Shown: positions 38,401 through 52,000 of the stretch, one piece after another
Layout of the letters: each line of letters starts with the position of its first letter
How positions within the stretch are numbered: position 1 is the first letter of the stretch
NCBI RefSeq assembly: GCF_051020955.1
Contig: NC_135014.1
Location: forward strand, 23,846,721-23,910,720
Length of the DNA: 64,000 bases
Origin: Megalopta genalis
Taxonomy: Eukaryota > Arthropoda > Insecta > Hymenoptera > Halictidae
Direction of reading: 5' to 3'
Translations under genes and position numbers: made by a program
Notes under the pieces: generated by a model
Databases searched by the model: none
The model's input: only the letters and a program-made list of their open reading frames with translations
Told to the model about the DNA's origin: nothing

Positions 38401-41400
38401 TTTAGAACATTGCCAGCGACGGATATATATACCAGCAATTTATAATAATAGTGATTAAAGGTTTACACGAATTTATAATTCTAAAATAATTTTGTTGGCT
38501 TAATTTTAGTAATTCACGGGTAAATACTCAATTTCTGCCTTTGTGATAATACGTTGAGTTTTAAAGTATTTAATTTTTTTAGACCCATTCTGCAAATCAT
38601 GGGGAAAACACAATTTAGGAGAATATATCTTTCACGAGTGATAGTGAAAATACTGAAAGTGAAAATACCGATACTGAAAGCGTTTGCCATGCAAGACAAA
38701 CAATAACGTGCTCGAGATCACAAAAATCTGAATATATTTGGACTACGGAAAACTTGGAACCGGAAATACATTCCGTACTTCAGTGCCAACTACTCAATAA
38801 TACGCTCCGTTCACAGCGATCACATTTTGACGCAAGCGCTCCGTAGCGAAATGGTTAAAACGAACACCGCCGAGAAAGTTCGTTTTTAGGCACGATGTTT
38901 CCAGGATTCGGGAGGCAACACCTTGTGCCCGAGGTCTCTATCGAGGCGACATCTAATCGGATTATGCTATCGGTCGCGTATTTTTCGCGGTTACCCGCGG
39001 CATGAATGCGTAATTTGTTCCCATTGAACGGCGGCCGTTTAAACCGGTATAACATTCAATTGCCGTGGAATTTTTGCGAGCGCGGACGCCGGCCAGATAT
39101 ACCGGCGATAACCGGGTCGGGCGGGTGTAATTTATCGAATCGGCAAACTTTGTCTTTATTAGCAGCTTCGAGGAGTCACGCGAGGCCCCGGCGAATTCGC
39201 GGCCGGCCGATAAGCACCGGCGGGGCCCCCTCGATAATGGGTTTCGCGCGTACGTACGTACGTGCACGTAATAACCTTTAACGAGCGTGGAATAATAATC
39301 GAGCGCCGGTAGCGCGCGCGCAACATCGACGCGGTTATTTACGATTTAACCGAGTCAGCCTGACCGCGCGACTCCGGCCTGCTGTCGTGCGATTAAACGA
39401 GCAGCGCCGCCGCCGCGCACCCGCTTCCTCGGCCTGCATCGCTTTCTGCATCAACCGTAGCACATTTTCATTTGGCACAGCACGAATCCGAGGATCGTAT
39501 TCCGCGAGCCCCGCGAGCCGCCCATTGCAAATCATTGTTTCTGTCAGGCGAGAAGAGTCTAGGCTGCCGCGAATAGGCCGAGATCCGAGGGTCGTCGCGC
39601 GAAACCGGTGCGAAATCGTCCGAGGCATGCGCAAGTTCGTTCAGCTATAAACGCACCGAGGCAGAAGTATCATACGGGGTGTCCAAAAATTGTCTCGTAA
39701 TCCGGAAATGGCGGGTTCCTCGGATCATTTGAAGCAGCTTGTTCCTTTACAAAAATTTTCTGCGAGGCACCGTTAACGAGTTATTAACGAAAAACAGTGA
39801 CCAATAAGAATCGAGCGCACGAAGCCCAGTTCCGCTTATTGGCTCGGTCGTCTCGCGCCAGCTGAGCTCGCTTCTCATTGGTCACTGTTTTTCGTTAATA
39901 ACTCGTTGACGGTGCCTCGGAGAAAATTTTTGTAAAGGAAGAAGTTGCTTCAAATGACCTGAGGAACCCGCCACTTTCGGATTGTGAGACATTTTTGGGA
40001 CATCCTGTAGAACGCTTATCGTTGCAAGAAGTAGCCATAGTTCCTTTCAATCTGGGTCTGTTTCTTTCGTGACGTTTTTTAATGCCACATTAACGACCGC
40101 GAATGGCTCCCTCGGTGCAACTAGTTCACCATGAACGCACGAGAATTAAAGGGATCTAAAACGATGTATGTTTATAACAACTGGTGTATTTACAGACGGG
40201 TATATTTATATTCTTTTTAATCCAGAGCTCTTTCTTTACCATCGCTTTTTAATGTCACTTTAATGGCTCGGAGTGGCATCTTTGATGCAACTAGTTCACG
40301 ACGAACCTGTGAACGTTAATAGGATCTAGAAGGAAGGATGTTTCTAAGAGTCGTGTGTGTGTGTGTGTGTGTTTGTGTGCGCAGAATTAGAATTGAATTA
40401 GTCGGGGAATCATAATTACAGAATAATTCAATCGCATTGCAATACGCAATGCAGATCTCCATTCGGTTAAATTACAATGTAACTTGTAATTCGGATCTCC
40501 GGTCAAATTACATGTTACCGTGTAACTTGTAGTTGCAGTTGGAGTACAATTACGAAATGCTAAATGATTAGATTAATTAATCACGATGCGATAAATCATA
40601 ATTTAAATAGCTAATAACAGAGAGAAAAATGCGCGCGGACGAAACAAAGAATGAGAATGCGAAAGAGAAACATAAAAATGTATCGTATGTATATTACACT
40701 CGTGATTAAAACAATTAGCAATCGAATTAACTGGAGCATATGAATTATGTTGATGGATTAAAACGTAGTTGAATGAATTACTATGCAAATGGAGTTGAAT
40801 CGCGAAATTGAATTAAATGGCATTTCATTGTAATTAAATTAGCATGACTCTGATTTATAAGAGTATCATACTATGTTGGATCCGTGGAACATTGTTGGAA
40901 TCGTGGAATTGTTGAAAAAGATCTGCCATATTAGCTGGTGAGTGCAGAAAATTAGTAGGTGATTTTCCGCGATTTTCCAGCTGCGAAATTCAATCAATAA
41001 AACACGAGAATAATTGAGAAAATACGAATTCGATATTCTACTTGGAAGTCGCATCGACGACATTGCCATCGCATTTTTGGGACGAGCGGATAGAAGAAGC
41101 GTCTCCGGATTCTCTGGACGAACGAGGAGAATAATACAGCGAAAAGAAAGACGAAAGAGAGTACGGTGGAAGAGGAGACGGCGATAGAAAGGGACGGGGA
41201 AGCGACGGGGACAGAGATCGCGAAAGAGTGGCCCGACCGGGATCTGGTTTTGCATATCAGGCTTTTTGCCGGCTGAAATAATGCATTGAAATGCCACATG
41301 GTGTCCCGCTGAAATGACACACGGCTGTCGCGCGGCAAAAGTACGCCCTGCGTGCCTCCTCGCAGCTACCGACACCCTTCGTGCCCTATACTGCTCCCTA

Positions 41401-42973
41401 TTCCTCGCTTCTTCGCCATTCTTTTTGCCATTTCTCTTTTCTTTTACTTCTGCACGGACGACCGCGTCTCTATCGGGAACGAAACCGGAACGGGCGTTGT
41501 CACCGTTTTGGGAAATCGCGGCGGACGACTAGTGTCTCGTTCATTAAACCGACTTTTGGGTCCTCGATTAAGCCGTTTCTCATTGTCGGAGGACTGATGA
41601 TCCTTTCTTCTTTCATAACGAGGCGAACCGATCGAAATTACGACCTGGACCAGTTGCCTTTCTCTCGAGACGTAATGAAATTCTGTTCTTTAATTGGCGA
41701 GCGTTAAAATAATAATTATAATAAAATGATTGTAGATATAATAATAATTAATAAGCGGGCAAATAATAATTAATAACCGTGGAAATAATAATAATTATTA
41801 GTCGTGAAAATAATAGTAATTAATAATCGTAGAAATAATAAGAATTAACAACCGTGGAAGTAATAATAATTAATAAAATTAGAAATAATAATAACTAATA
41901 ATCGTGGAAATAGTAATTAATAATCGTGGAGATAATAATAATTAATAACTGTGGAAATAATAATAATTAATAATCGTGGAAATAATAATAATTAACAATC
42001 GGGCAAATAAAATAATTAATAATCGTAGAAATAATAATAATTAACAATCGTGCAAATAATAATTAATAATCGTAGAAATAATAATAACTAATGATCCTTA
42101 AAATGCAGCCAAGAAATTTCAAGAAGCGAAATACATTTTTATATTTTTGCAAATTGCAATTGCGAATTGCATTGCATTTTAAATTAGAGATCTAAATTAG
42201 AGATTTCATTTAATTCAGAGATCAGAATTGCGAATCACATTGTAACTTAATACACGCGTGCATTGAAATAAACGGATCTGACACACGTGCGTTGAAATAA
42301 ACGGATTTGTTACACGTGTATCAACGATTACACGGACCTGCACAGGCGTGCATTAAATGCACACGTACACACAAGATACACGTTTGAAAACCGCGATCTC
42401 TAGTTTAAAAGGGTTCGTGGCGATCGCGCGGACACAGAAAGAGCAATAAAGTTGCGCCGATAAAACAACATTTTTTCCGAACGAAGGACATCCACCGATG
42501 AATTTCGCTCAATTTAGGAAGACCGCGACAGCGGATCTTTGTGCATTGATGGCCACTAAAGCTTCCGAGAAAGGATCCATAAAACGATCCACCGGGGAAT
42601 TAATGAAATTAAAATATAAGCTCTGTGTTCAGAGCGAGCCGTGGTTCGACATAAAATCGCGAATGAAGCGATCCAGAGGGTCCGGACGATCCCGGCCGTT
42701 CAAGACCGCTATTAAAGCTGTCAGGCCGATAGCGGAAGCGGTGACAGTGGCCACGCAAACTCCCTAGAGCTTAATCAACATGTTTAGCAGGGTGAGGGGG
42801 GGGGGATTTTAATCTGCGGCATTCTCGCGCAACGTGGAAAATTGTGAAAGAGCCGGGCACCGGGGAGACCGTAAATTAAAAACGCGGAGTAGTCGAATCA
42901 ACGCTCCCGGTTCGAGGAATCCACTGTGAAATTGTCTATCGATTAACGAACCAGAGGGATTGGTAGCCTCCGT

Positions 42974-43015
<42 letters not shown>

Positions 43016-46000
43016 AGAGAGAGAGAGAAACCGTGTGCGGGTCTAACGACGCTGGATTATTACGCGGATAATCGCGAAGGACACGGCCGGCGGATGACGA
43101 GGATGGGGCTAGGACGCCGCGGCCGGATAGAACGGGACGAAAGAAGGAAGAACATGTTCGACCGTGGCGACGGGTTATGCATATGAAATCGACTAATCGG
43201 CCGCGGTGCATCGTTCGCGGCCCGCCATCGACTGACTTTATAATTTTACGACGTTCTTAGACCCTTCAGCTCCGGCCACCTCCCCGTCGAAACGCTCTCT
43301 GTTCTTTCTCTGTGGTCCTCGTCAGCTCCTCCCAAGCACCCACTTCTCGCTTTACGACGCTCCTGTGCCGGCGTAACATCTCACCGGCGATCCTAATCGG
43401 ACGCGCGATAAAGGTCACGCGCTAATTAACGCCGGAATGAAATTAGCTTGCCGGCGGGGCGAACCGGGATACGCGTGGGAGGATGCTTTTCGGGCGAAAT
43501 AAGTCGGGCCGTGATCGTCGCGCTGCTTCCTGTTCGATTTTACGATATTTTTTAATCAGTTGGCTCTTTTTCTTTTTTTTAATAATAACTTTACTTAGCA
43601 ACGGAATGAACACTTTTTGGACGAGCATACTCGTCACGAAGTAGTTCGCCGTTTAAATTGCGATTTTAGCGAGAAAGAAAGAAAAAAAGAAACAGATAAA
43701 AAAATTGAGATAATTGTTACCGAGAAATTATATAGTGTGATTAATGTATATTGTATTATTATAGTATTATTGTTATTGTGTTATTATATTATCATATTAT
43801 CATATTATTATATTATTATATTATTATATTATTATATTATTATATTATTATATTATTATATTATTATATTATTATATTATTATATTATTATATTATTATA
43901 TTATTATATTATTATATTATTATATAGTGTGAACAAATAGTTGTCCTTCCTTCGCGACATATCTTAGGAACACACTTTTCAAAGAGGCCGCAGCAATTAA
44001 CTGATCAAGTTCGTCTTTTAACCCTCAACCCTTAACCCTAAGTCGTCATAGTTAATACACCTTAATAAGACTATTAGACCGCGAATATTTGTACAGATAA
44101 AAAATTGCGTGCGATCAATTGCAAGACGCAGGAAACAAGCGCGATCTTGTTTTTCTCCGTTAAATAATTTTAACTGGTTTCTTTTTTAATTTCTTCGCTA
44201 TTATACGTTCCGCCTACACGTTTTTCTCATAAACGCGTAAAACCCGCGGGGTCCGGTGGTAATTATTTAAAAATACTCGCGTATTCCTCCATCAAGTTCG
44301 CAATGTTCGAACATAAATTGGCTCGCGCTTACTAATTTGGAAATACGCAATATTCACTGAAACGATAATTAACGGTAATTGTCAATCCGGTTTAGGGTCC
44401 GGAATATCTTAATTAGCTGCGGAATTTCTGCAGCACAGTTCCCGTTCCAGACAACCGATGCATATTTTCATTTTGCACGAATATTAGCAAACTGCTTATA
44501 AAGCAATCTACGTTACCCGTTTTCAGAGCTCTATAGGTTTAGTATTATTTGGACACAAACGCAAACTACTCTATTAAATAATCAAACACAAACTAGTCCA
44601 TTAAATGGTCGAACGCGAACTGTTCCATTAAATGGCCAAACGCAAACTACTCCATTAAATGGTCAATTTCAAACAATTCCATTAACCCTGTGCCTACGGA
44701 TGGTGGGTTCATTTTGACCCACGTGTTTAAATCGTTCACTTAGTTACTCAATTTTCAATGAAATGTGATAAATTGCTGTTACCTTATTAACAACAGAAAG
44801 GTTAATAAGTCTGCAAAAAGTATCTTCAAAAGTACGTTATACGTATTATCAATGGTATAATTGTGAAAATGACCCGCCATTCGAGGGTTGAATGGCCAAA
44901 TGCAAACTATTCCATTAAATGGACAAACATCAACTATTCCATTAAATGGCCAAACGCAAACTATTCCATTAAATGGCCAAACGCAAACAATTCCATTAAA
45001 TGATCAAACGCAAACTACTCAGCTAAATAAAGATAACAATAAACTCACCCAGCAGTGGTGATGACACCGGTCTTGTTATCAACCCTAAACAGCCAGCTGG
45101 TCTCCTCTCCGATCGAATAAGTGATCTGCCCGTTGACCCCTTGGTCCGGATCGCTGGCATTTACTGACATCACGCTGGAATCGGCGGCGACGTCCTCCGA
45201 TATCGTCGCCACGTATTTGCTGGCGTGATAATTGCTAGGATAATTCGCCGAGCCGTACGGAAAACCGCTTGGAAGGCCGAAGCTAGGGTATTCCGCGGAC
45301 TGCACGAATCCACGTGTCCTGGACTCGGTGTATTGATTTTGGGCGAATAGGGGAGCGTTGTCGTTCACGTCCAGCACGATTACTGTCAGGTTACACCGAG
45401 CCTCCAGGCTCGGCCGACCTCTGTCCTTCGCCGAGATCGTTAAGATGTAATTGGAGACCGCTTCTCGGTCCAGGTTGGACATGGACAACGTCCCGGTGAC
45501 CGGGTCTAGGAAGAACTTCGCGCCTATGTTGCCTCCTGCGGGCACGAATGATTGTTTAAGGTGATTATTATTTTTGTTTTATGTGACGAAGATTGATGGG
45601 TCGACTAAGAAGCAATTTTATTCGAATAAGAGATAAAACACGAATGAAATTTTATTCGACAAATATTCAATAAATATTCGATGCTAATTTTAGCTTGAAA
45701 TTTAACTAGGTAACCATTCATACAAATACGAATTTATTCAAATAAGATTCTTTACGCGAATGAAAATTCAATTAATTAATTGAATATAATTAAAATAAGT
45801 AATTAAATATAATTTAAATAAGTAATTAAAATAAATTAAAATAAATAATTAAAATAAATCAAAATAAATGATTAGAATAAATTAAAATAAATAGTTAAAA
45901 TTGAATTAATTTTTAAAGTAATCGATTTGAATGAAACTGATAGAATATCTAGCGTCTTCCATAGTTTACAATTATGCGACACTCATTCGACTAAAGGATA

Positions 46001-49000
46001 AATAATTAAAAATAATTTCTTACAAATATCGAATTAATAAATTCGAAAATGTACAGAATAATTGGTCACTCGAATTAAGTATTAACTAGAAAGAATTCGT
46101 TTGAATAATTGCATCAGAGGAACATCTGTTCTATGAATGTTCTCCTGAAATATTGTAAGTGAGTTCTAAGTGAAATATTATAAATGAGTGCTCACCAACG
46201 ATGCTGTAGGAGATCTCCCCGTTCTTCCCCTCGTCGAGATCGGCGGCGGCGATCGTATGGATGACGGCGGTCTCCTGGTTCTCCGGTACCGCGAGCGGGT
46301 AACAGGAACCCGGCCGAAACTCGGGGCTGTTGTCGTTCTCGTCGAGTATCTGGACCTCTAGCGTGCCGATGTCCAGCAGCTTGCTGGACCTGGCGATGAT
46401 CGGGACCGAGTAGCGGGCGGTCTCCTCTCGGTTCAGGGGTCCGCGCAGAGTGACCAGACCGCTCGGCGAAACGGCGAACTTGTCGGACGCCACGTAGCTC
46501 GGAATGCTGAAGCTGACGTTACCTGTATAATCGTACACGGATTTTTGTCAACGTCTCTGTCCCGGCCGTTTTTATCGGACGAAGTTCGGCCCCGGGGCCC
46601 CGAATAAAATTATCCGGTTTTTCTACGGGGCCGCGCGGCGCCCTGCCCCCCCCCTCCCCCACCCCTCCACGGAAATTAGAACCACGCGACCGTGGCCCCT
46701 CCCCCGGCCCGGTTTCCCTCGGGGACCATTACACTGTCGCGTCCTGCCGGAGAATCCGAAATTATCCGGCAGTTTGCATACATAAAGGAGTGCCCTCAAA
46801 AGCGAAAGCGATTAGGCTCCTCGCACGAAGATCGACTCGTCGGCCGGCGACGACGCTCTCCCGGCCGCATAAAATCCGAGAAATACACAGCCACGGGGCC
46901 CCGTCCGCCACGCCACGGACCCACGGGCCCAGAGAATCGACTGCAATTGTGCGGTCGCGTGGACAGCGGAGACATTGTTGCGGATAGTTACGGCTCGATC
47001 GCGGGGGATTATCGGGTGTCGTTCTACACCCACCGTAAAAATCGTTTGCCTGCGGAAAATGAACCGCCGGATCTCCGGCCGACTCTCTCTCTCTCTCTCT
47101 TTCTCTCGCTTTTTCTCTCTATACCCCTCTCGACCACTCCGAACGAATTGTATACTACCTCGTGATTTTGTCGACCGAATGGGACCCGGTCAACCGAGAC
47201 CGTCCCGTGGATTCGCATCTTTTTCGGCGGACCGTTCACCGCCGATTTACGGCTACAACCGCGCCGCGCTCGTGTTTGCTCGTGTTCGATCCCGGCGACA
47301 TTTGTTTCAACATACTCGGCCGATGACAATGAGCAATGCTCCCCGGGGTGTTCCCCGCCGGATTCACGATTTTTCGGCGCGACGCGCTTTCTGGGATACG
47401 TCTACACCGGCGAACCTCGACAGCGTTCGGCGTTCTCGACGCTCGCTTTCGATGAAACGTGTTCGCGATGTAATTTCATTTCTCCGGAGACGGTGGGTGC
47501 TGTTTTTTGTGACGAAGAGATTTGGTTGGTAGGGTGTGCAGAGTACAGTAAAATCTCTAATTGGTGCTCGGATACGATTATTCGAGTCTCGCGGCTCGCT
47601 CGTCTTTCAAATTTGTCCATTTTTTGGGGGCAATCTGAGCGCGAATTTGGGAGAAATTACTGTAATTAGTCGAGTTTCTCTGCGATACCGACTTTAATAA
47701 GTTAGTGGAAACATAATTTTGATATGTTCTAGGGATCATTGACAGCGAAGTGTTCCTTAATGCTCGGCATCAACCATAAAGGATTGAAGCAGCCCTTGAA
47801 CAAACGCGAGAAACCGTCGCTTTTACTTGCCGCAGTTTTGTGCACAAAATACATCATTTTTCTAAGAGTTCTCTCTAATCGCAATTTTACTAAGTTAATG
47901 AATAGACCAAAATCCTAACATTTCTTTTGGGCATCATTGAAACAAAGATTTCCTTGACACGTTCGCTACCGGCGTCACCAGCGTACATAATTATATTTAT
48001 CTTTTTTAATCGCTTCAAATGCATCGTATTCTCTTATAAAACATGATAAAAATGTTGCCAAAAAATATAAATATCCTCTAAGACATGATAGAAATGTCGC
48101 CAAAGAATATAAATATCCTCTAAAACATGATAAAAATGTTGCTTAAGAATATAAATATCCTCTAAATAACATGCAATGTAAAATAATTATATCCACAAAA
48201 TTCATTTGCTCTTCTTCGCGCGAAGTACAAAAAAAAGAACAAAAAATACAAAAAAAGTAGCGACCACAGCACATGTGCGACGCGATTAGCGAACGTGTGA
48301 ATCGTCATCGTCGAACACGAAACCTCGGAAAACGAACACGGCCCTTGGAAAAGCACAAGAAATCGCCGCTTTTGCCAAGCATTTTCCAACGGACCATGTT
48401 TCTCGGATCTCTGAGAACGATGCTAGCCTTCAAACTCTCTCATCCTGGACCACGTTCGAGCATTTCCCGCGTTCGCGCGAGCATCTCGCGAACTATGACG
48501 GCTGGTGGATCGGTGGAACCGGCGAAGGGCTCGGAAGGGCTCGGCCGTGTATTCGGTGGTGGACGAGCGATGCAACGGTAGTTACGGTGGCGACACGCAT
48601 ACAATGCCGGTCTTACGTAGCACGGGTGTCGGTGTTGGTTGGAACCGGTGATTTGCCCGTGCGTACCGCGGCAGGCTGGCGGCACGATGATATACGCGGC
48701 CATTGTTTCGCCTTCTCTTTCCCCTAACCGCGGCCTCCGCTACGTGGTTCCGTGGCCCTATAGCAGGACGAGTCGTCCTTCGGGGTATTGCATAGGGACG
48801 ACGCGGGTCCCTTTGCCGGTTGGTTCCACGGGACGCGCTAATGCGCTCGTCTGATACACGGGCGCCGGTCTAGATAAGCGCAAAACGAGCGATATACCGT
48901 GTTCTGTCGGCCGTACAGAACGCTTTGCTACGAGGCCCGGAACATCGGGGCCCCTCGGACCCGCGCTTTTAGTAATCATCGTGTTCCGCGGCCGGTTCCG

Positions 49001-52000
49001 TTTGCGCCGCGTTCCGCGGCCCCGTCCACCGTCGCGGCGAAGACCGCGGGAAATCAGACCGAGGAAAGCGAGATCGAAATTCTGGATGGTGTGCTGGATC
49101 TTTTGTTGTTGATCGAATTGATCTGAAGAGCAGATCTGGGGAAATGATCTGCTAGTTGAGGAAATGATCTGAAATATGAGGGAATGGTTTGAAATTGGGA
49201 GAAATGATTTGAAATTGGGAGAAATGATTTGAAATCTGAGGAAATGATCTGAAGTCTTGTAGAAATGATCTGAAATCTGAGGAAATGATCTGAAATGTTA
49301 GGAAACGATTTGAAATCTAAGGAAATGGTCTAAAATTTAAGAAAATGTCCCGAAGTTTGAAGAAGTAATCTGAAATCTGTAAAAATGGTCTGAAATCTCA
49401 GGAAATGATTTGAAATCTGAGAAAATGGTCTAAAATCTTGTAGAAATCATCTGAAATCTGGAGAAATGATCTGAAATCTGAGAAAATGAATGGAAATGTT
49501 GTAGAAATGATCTGAAATCTGAGGAAATGATCTGAGATCTGAGGAAATGATCTAAAATCTGAAGAAATGATTTGAAATCTGTGGAAATGGTCTGAAATCT
49601 GGAGAAATGAATTGAAATCTTATAGAAATGATCTGACATCTCAAAAAATGATTTGACATCTGAAATCTAGAGAAGTAATCTAATATCTGTAGAAATGGCC
49701 TGAAATCTGAGGAAATGCTTTGAAATTTGGAGAAAAAATCTGAAATCTCTTGAAGACGTAACACAAGGGCGAAACAATATATAGCAAATTCTCCCTAATT
49801 GACGCTTAGATTGTACACGAGAACGGACAATTTGAGTAGAAGAGATACAATTATTCCAGCCTTGCATCTCCTTTTTAAAGTTGATGACGTTCGGTAACTA
49901 TAAAAACGAGGCGCAAGGTTCGAAGAATCGTACCTGCTCTTCCAAAATTGTTCATCTTTCTGCACAATCCGAGCGTCAATCAGGGAGAATTTACTGTATT
50001 CTATTTCCAAAACACATTTATTCCATCTACTACGTATTTACTATATATATTGCAGTATTTCTTCCTTCCTGCATCCTATCATTACATACACATCATTATT
50101 TTAACTGTGCTAACGCAACAACTCTAACGAAATAATAATTCACCCATACGAATAAAAGAACGAATAAAACTATCATCGTTGCCATTAAAAACAGTCTTCC
50201 CAAATTTCCTCAGAATTTCCCAGAAATTTCCGCCCCAAGAATCACGCGCAACGCTTCAAATCGCGGCGAAAGAACCTCCCGGCCCTTCCTCCACGGTGGA
50301 TAAGAACGCCATGATTTTCCCACGAACGCGGACCGTCGAGTCCCGATATCATAGGGCCGAATTAAAGATCGCGGTCAGCTGGTGTCCAGTTTATAGAACG
50401 GTATGCGATCGGGCGGTAGGAGGAAGCCGCGCGTCTCGGTTGGGATTATCGTTATCGGTTGGCGGGCAGAAAGTAGAGCCCCGGCAGCATCTGTAACCGT
50501 GCGGCGACGAACGCATCCAGGTAGGATGGAATTTTCTCGTCCCTTCAGGAATCCTTCGGCGAGCTTTTAGAGCGGCGGCGAGGGAGCACGGTGGGCCAAG
50601 GGGCGAGGGGGCGGCCGCGGTCTGGCCGCAGGAGCGTATTCCGCGGACGTAACACACGGATGGAACGCGGTCTCGACCCCGAGGGAGCCGGACCGCGAGT
50701 CATTTCGTTGAATTTACTATAATGCCCAGCGCCGGCCGGATTCAAGGCAATTATTCGAGGTATTTTCATAGCAGGGCTTTCCTATTAGCCGGGCACCGGG
50801 GCCCCGACGCCGATTATATTCTCTCTGGTCGCGGTCGTGCGGCGTAGGTGGCGCGTTCTCAGGCCGGCGCGATGTCCGCGCGGACAACGGTGCAACAGGT
50901 AAAGTCGAAAATCCCCGAGAGCCGGGGGGACCCTGGGGAACGGGCCGTGGTAGCCGGGACACCGCCGACAAGATAGGAGACTGTAATTTCACGTTCTCGT
51001 CCTATACAGCGCTAAATTGACAGCGCCTCCTGTTCCACGGCACTTTATGCGCGGACGCACCACCGAAACAATAACGACGCCAGGCCGGAACGCCTAAAAG
51101 GGCAGCCGAGCGGCAGACCCATTTTTGGTCCTCTACTACGTCCTTGTCGGACCCCGCCGCTCCGCTCCGATCCACTCCGCTCCGAGAGCTACGTTCGCAC
51201 GTGTGCGACTGTGTTTAGGGGAGATCGATAAGTCCGCGGAGTCGGGTCCGGCTTTGTCCGCTGTATTCGTACCAGGACGGGGTTTTCTGGGCCCCGGGAA
51301 CCGGCGAGTCGATCCTTCTTCAGTTTATCCGGGCCCTCGTTGCTCTCGAATATTTTTATGTGCATATTTCTTTCGAGCATGCTCGAAGTTCGATGAGCGA
51401 ATCAAGTGTGACGGCTGTGAAGACGCGAAATAGACAGTCCACCCTGTTCGAGTTCCAGAACGAATTTCGAAGGGAACAAAATATATTCCGAAACTTCGAT
51501 CTACGTACTTGAAGTTGATATACTTCATTTTTAGTCTACGCTGTCTATATTCTCTACAAAAAATCTTTAAAGTTCCCTAAAACGTATGTTCTAGGCCCAG
51601 AAGCTACCCTTAAGCAAGTAATCATGTTGCGCGAATCGTGACGCGAATTTGCCAAAGAAAAAAATACTTTTGGAAACTCCAATCCTCGCGCTTCAAGTTC
51701 GTGTACTTGATTTTTAGTGTGCAATGTTTGTTCTCTTTAATAAAAATGATCTTAGAAACGCTGAAACATTCGATCTTGATTCTAGTCCCGGAAACTACCC
51801 TTAAGTTAAAATATATACTACACGAACCCCGTCACGATTTCGGCGAAGAAAAAAATATTTTTCCAAGCCCCAATGCACGTACTTCAATCGCACGTACTCG
51901 TTTCTCAACGATCAATACCTGCCTTTCGAGAAAAAAATTCCAAACGGGCCAAGGAAATCGCCTTAGAAGGCCGGGAGCACGCGGACCGTTTCTATCCGCC

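Larger units (their letters stand above)
35687..45048. other. ds intron of 9.4 kb
   Basis: The longest intron in the window; no exon recognised. It holds family-1, family-2 and family-4 elements, two TTAA-type elements and a third nested in a 27-bp minisatellite, a 170-bp duplication (40066-40350), an AAT-rich minisatellite (41700-42095), a GA tract (42979-43028) and an 8-bp minisatellite (43780-43927). GC-rich blocks lie at 37020-37460, 38860-39660 and 42650-43440. Confidence 0.6.

Noticed and set aside
42498..42767. 89-codon basic + frame with a plausible ATG
   Set aside because: No family recognised, no splice signals or conserved motif; length is within chance for this composition.
44020..44045. 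aaccctcaacccttaaccctaa resembling telomeric repeats
   Set aside because: Only two or three irregular units, not TTAGG; more likely a TTAA-element terminus.
48440..49130. GC-rich block with short frames on both strands, possible gene
   Set aside because: No motif, start context or splice pattern; frames overlap on both strands as expected from composition.
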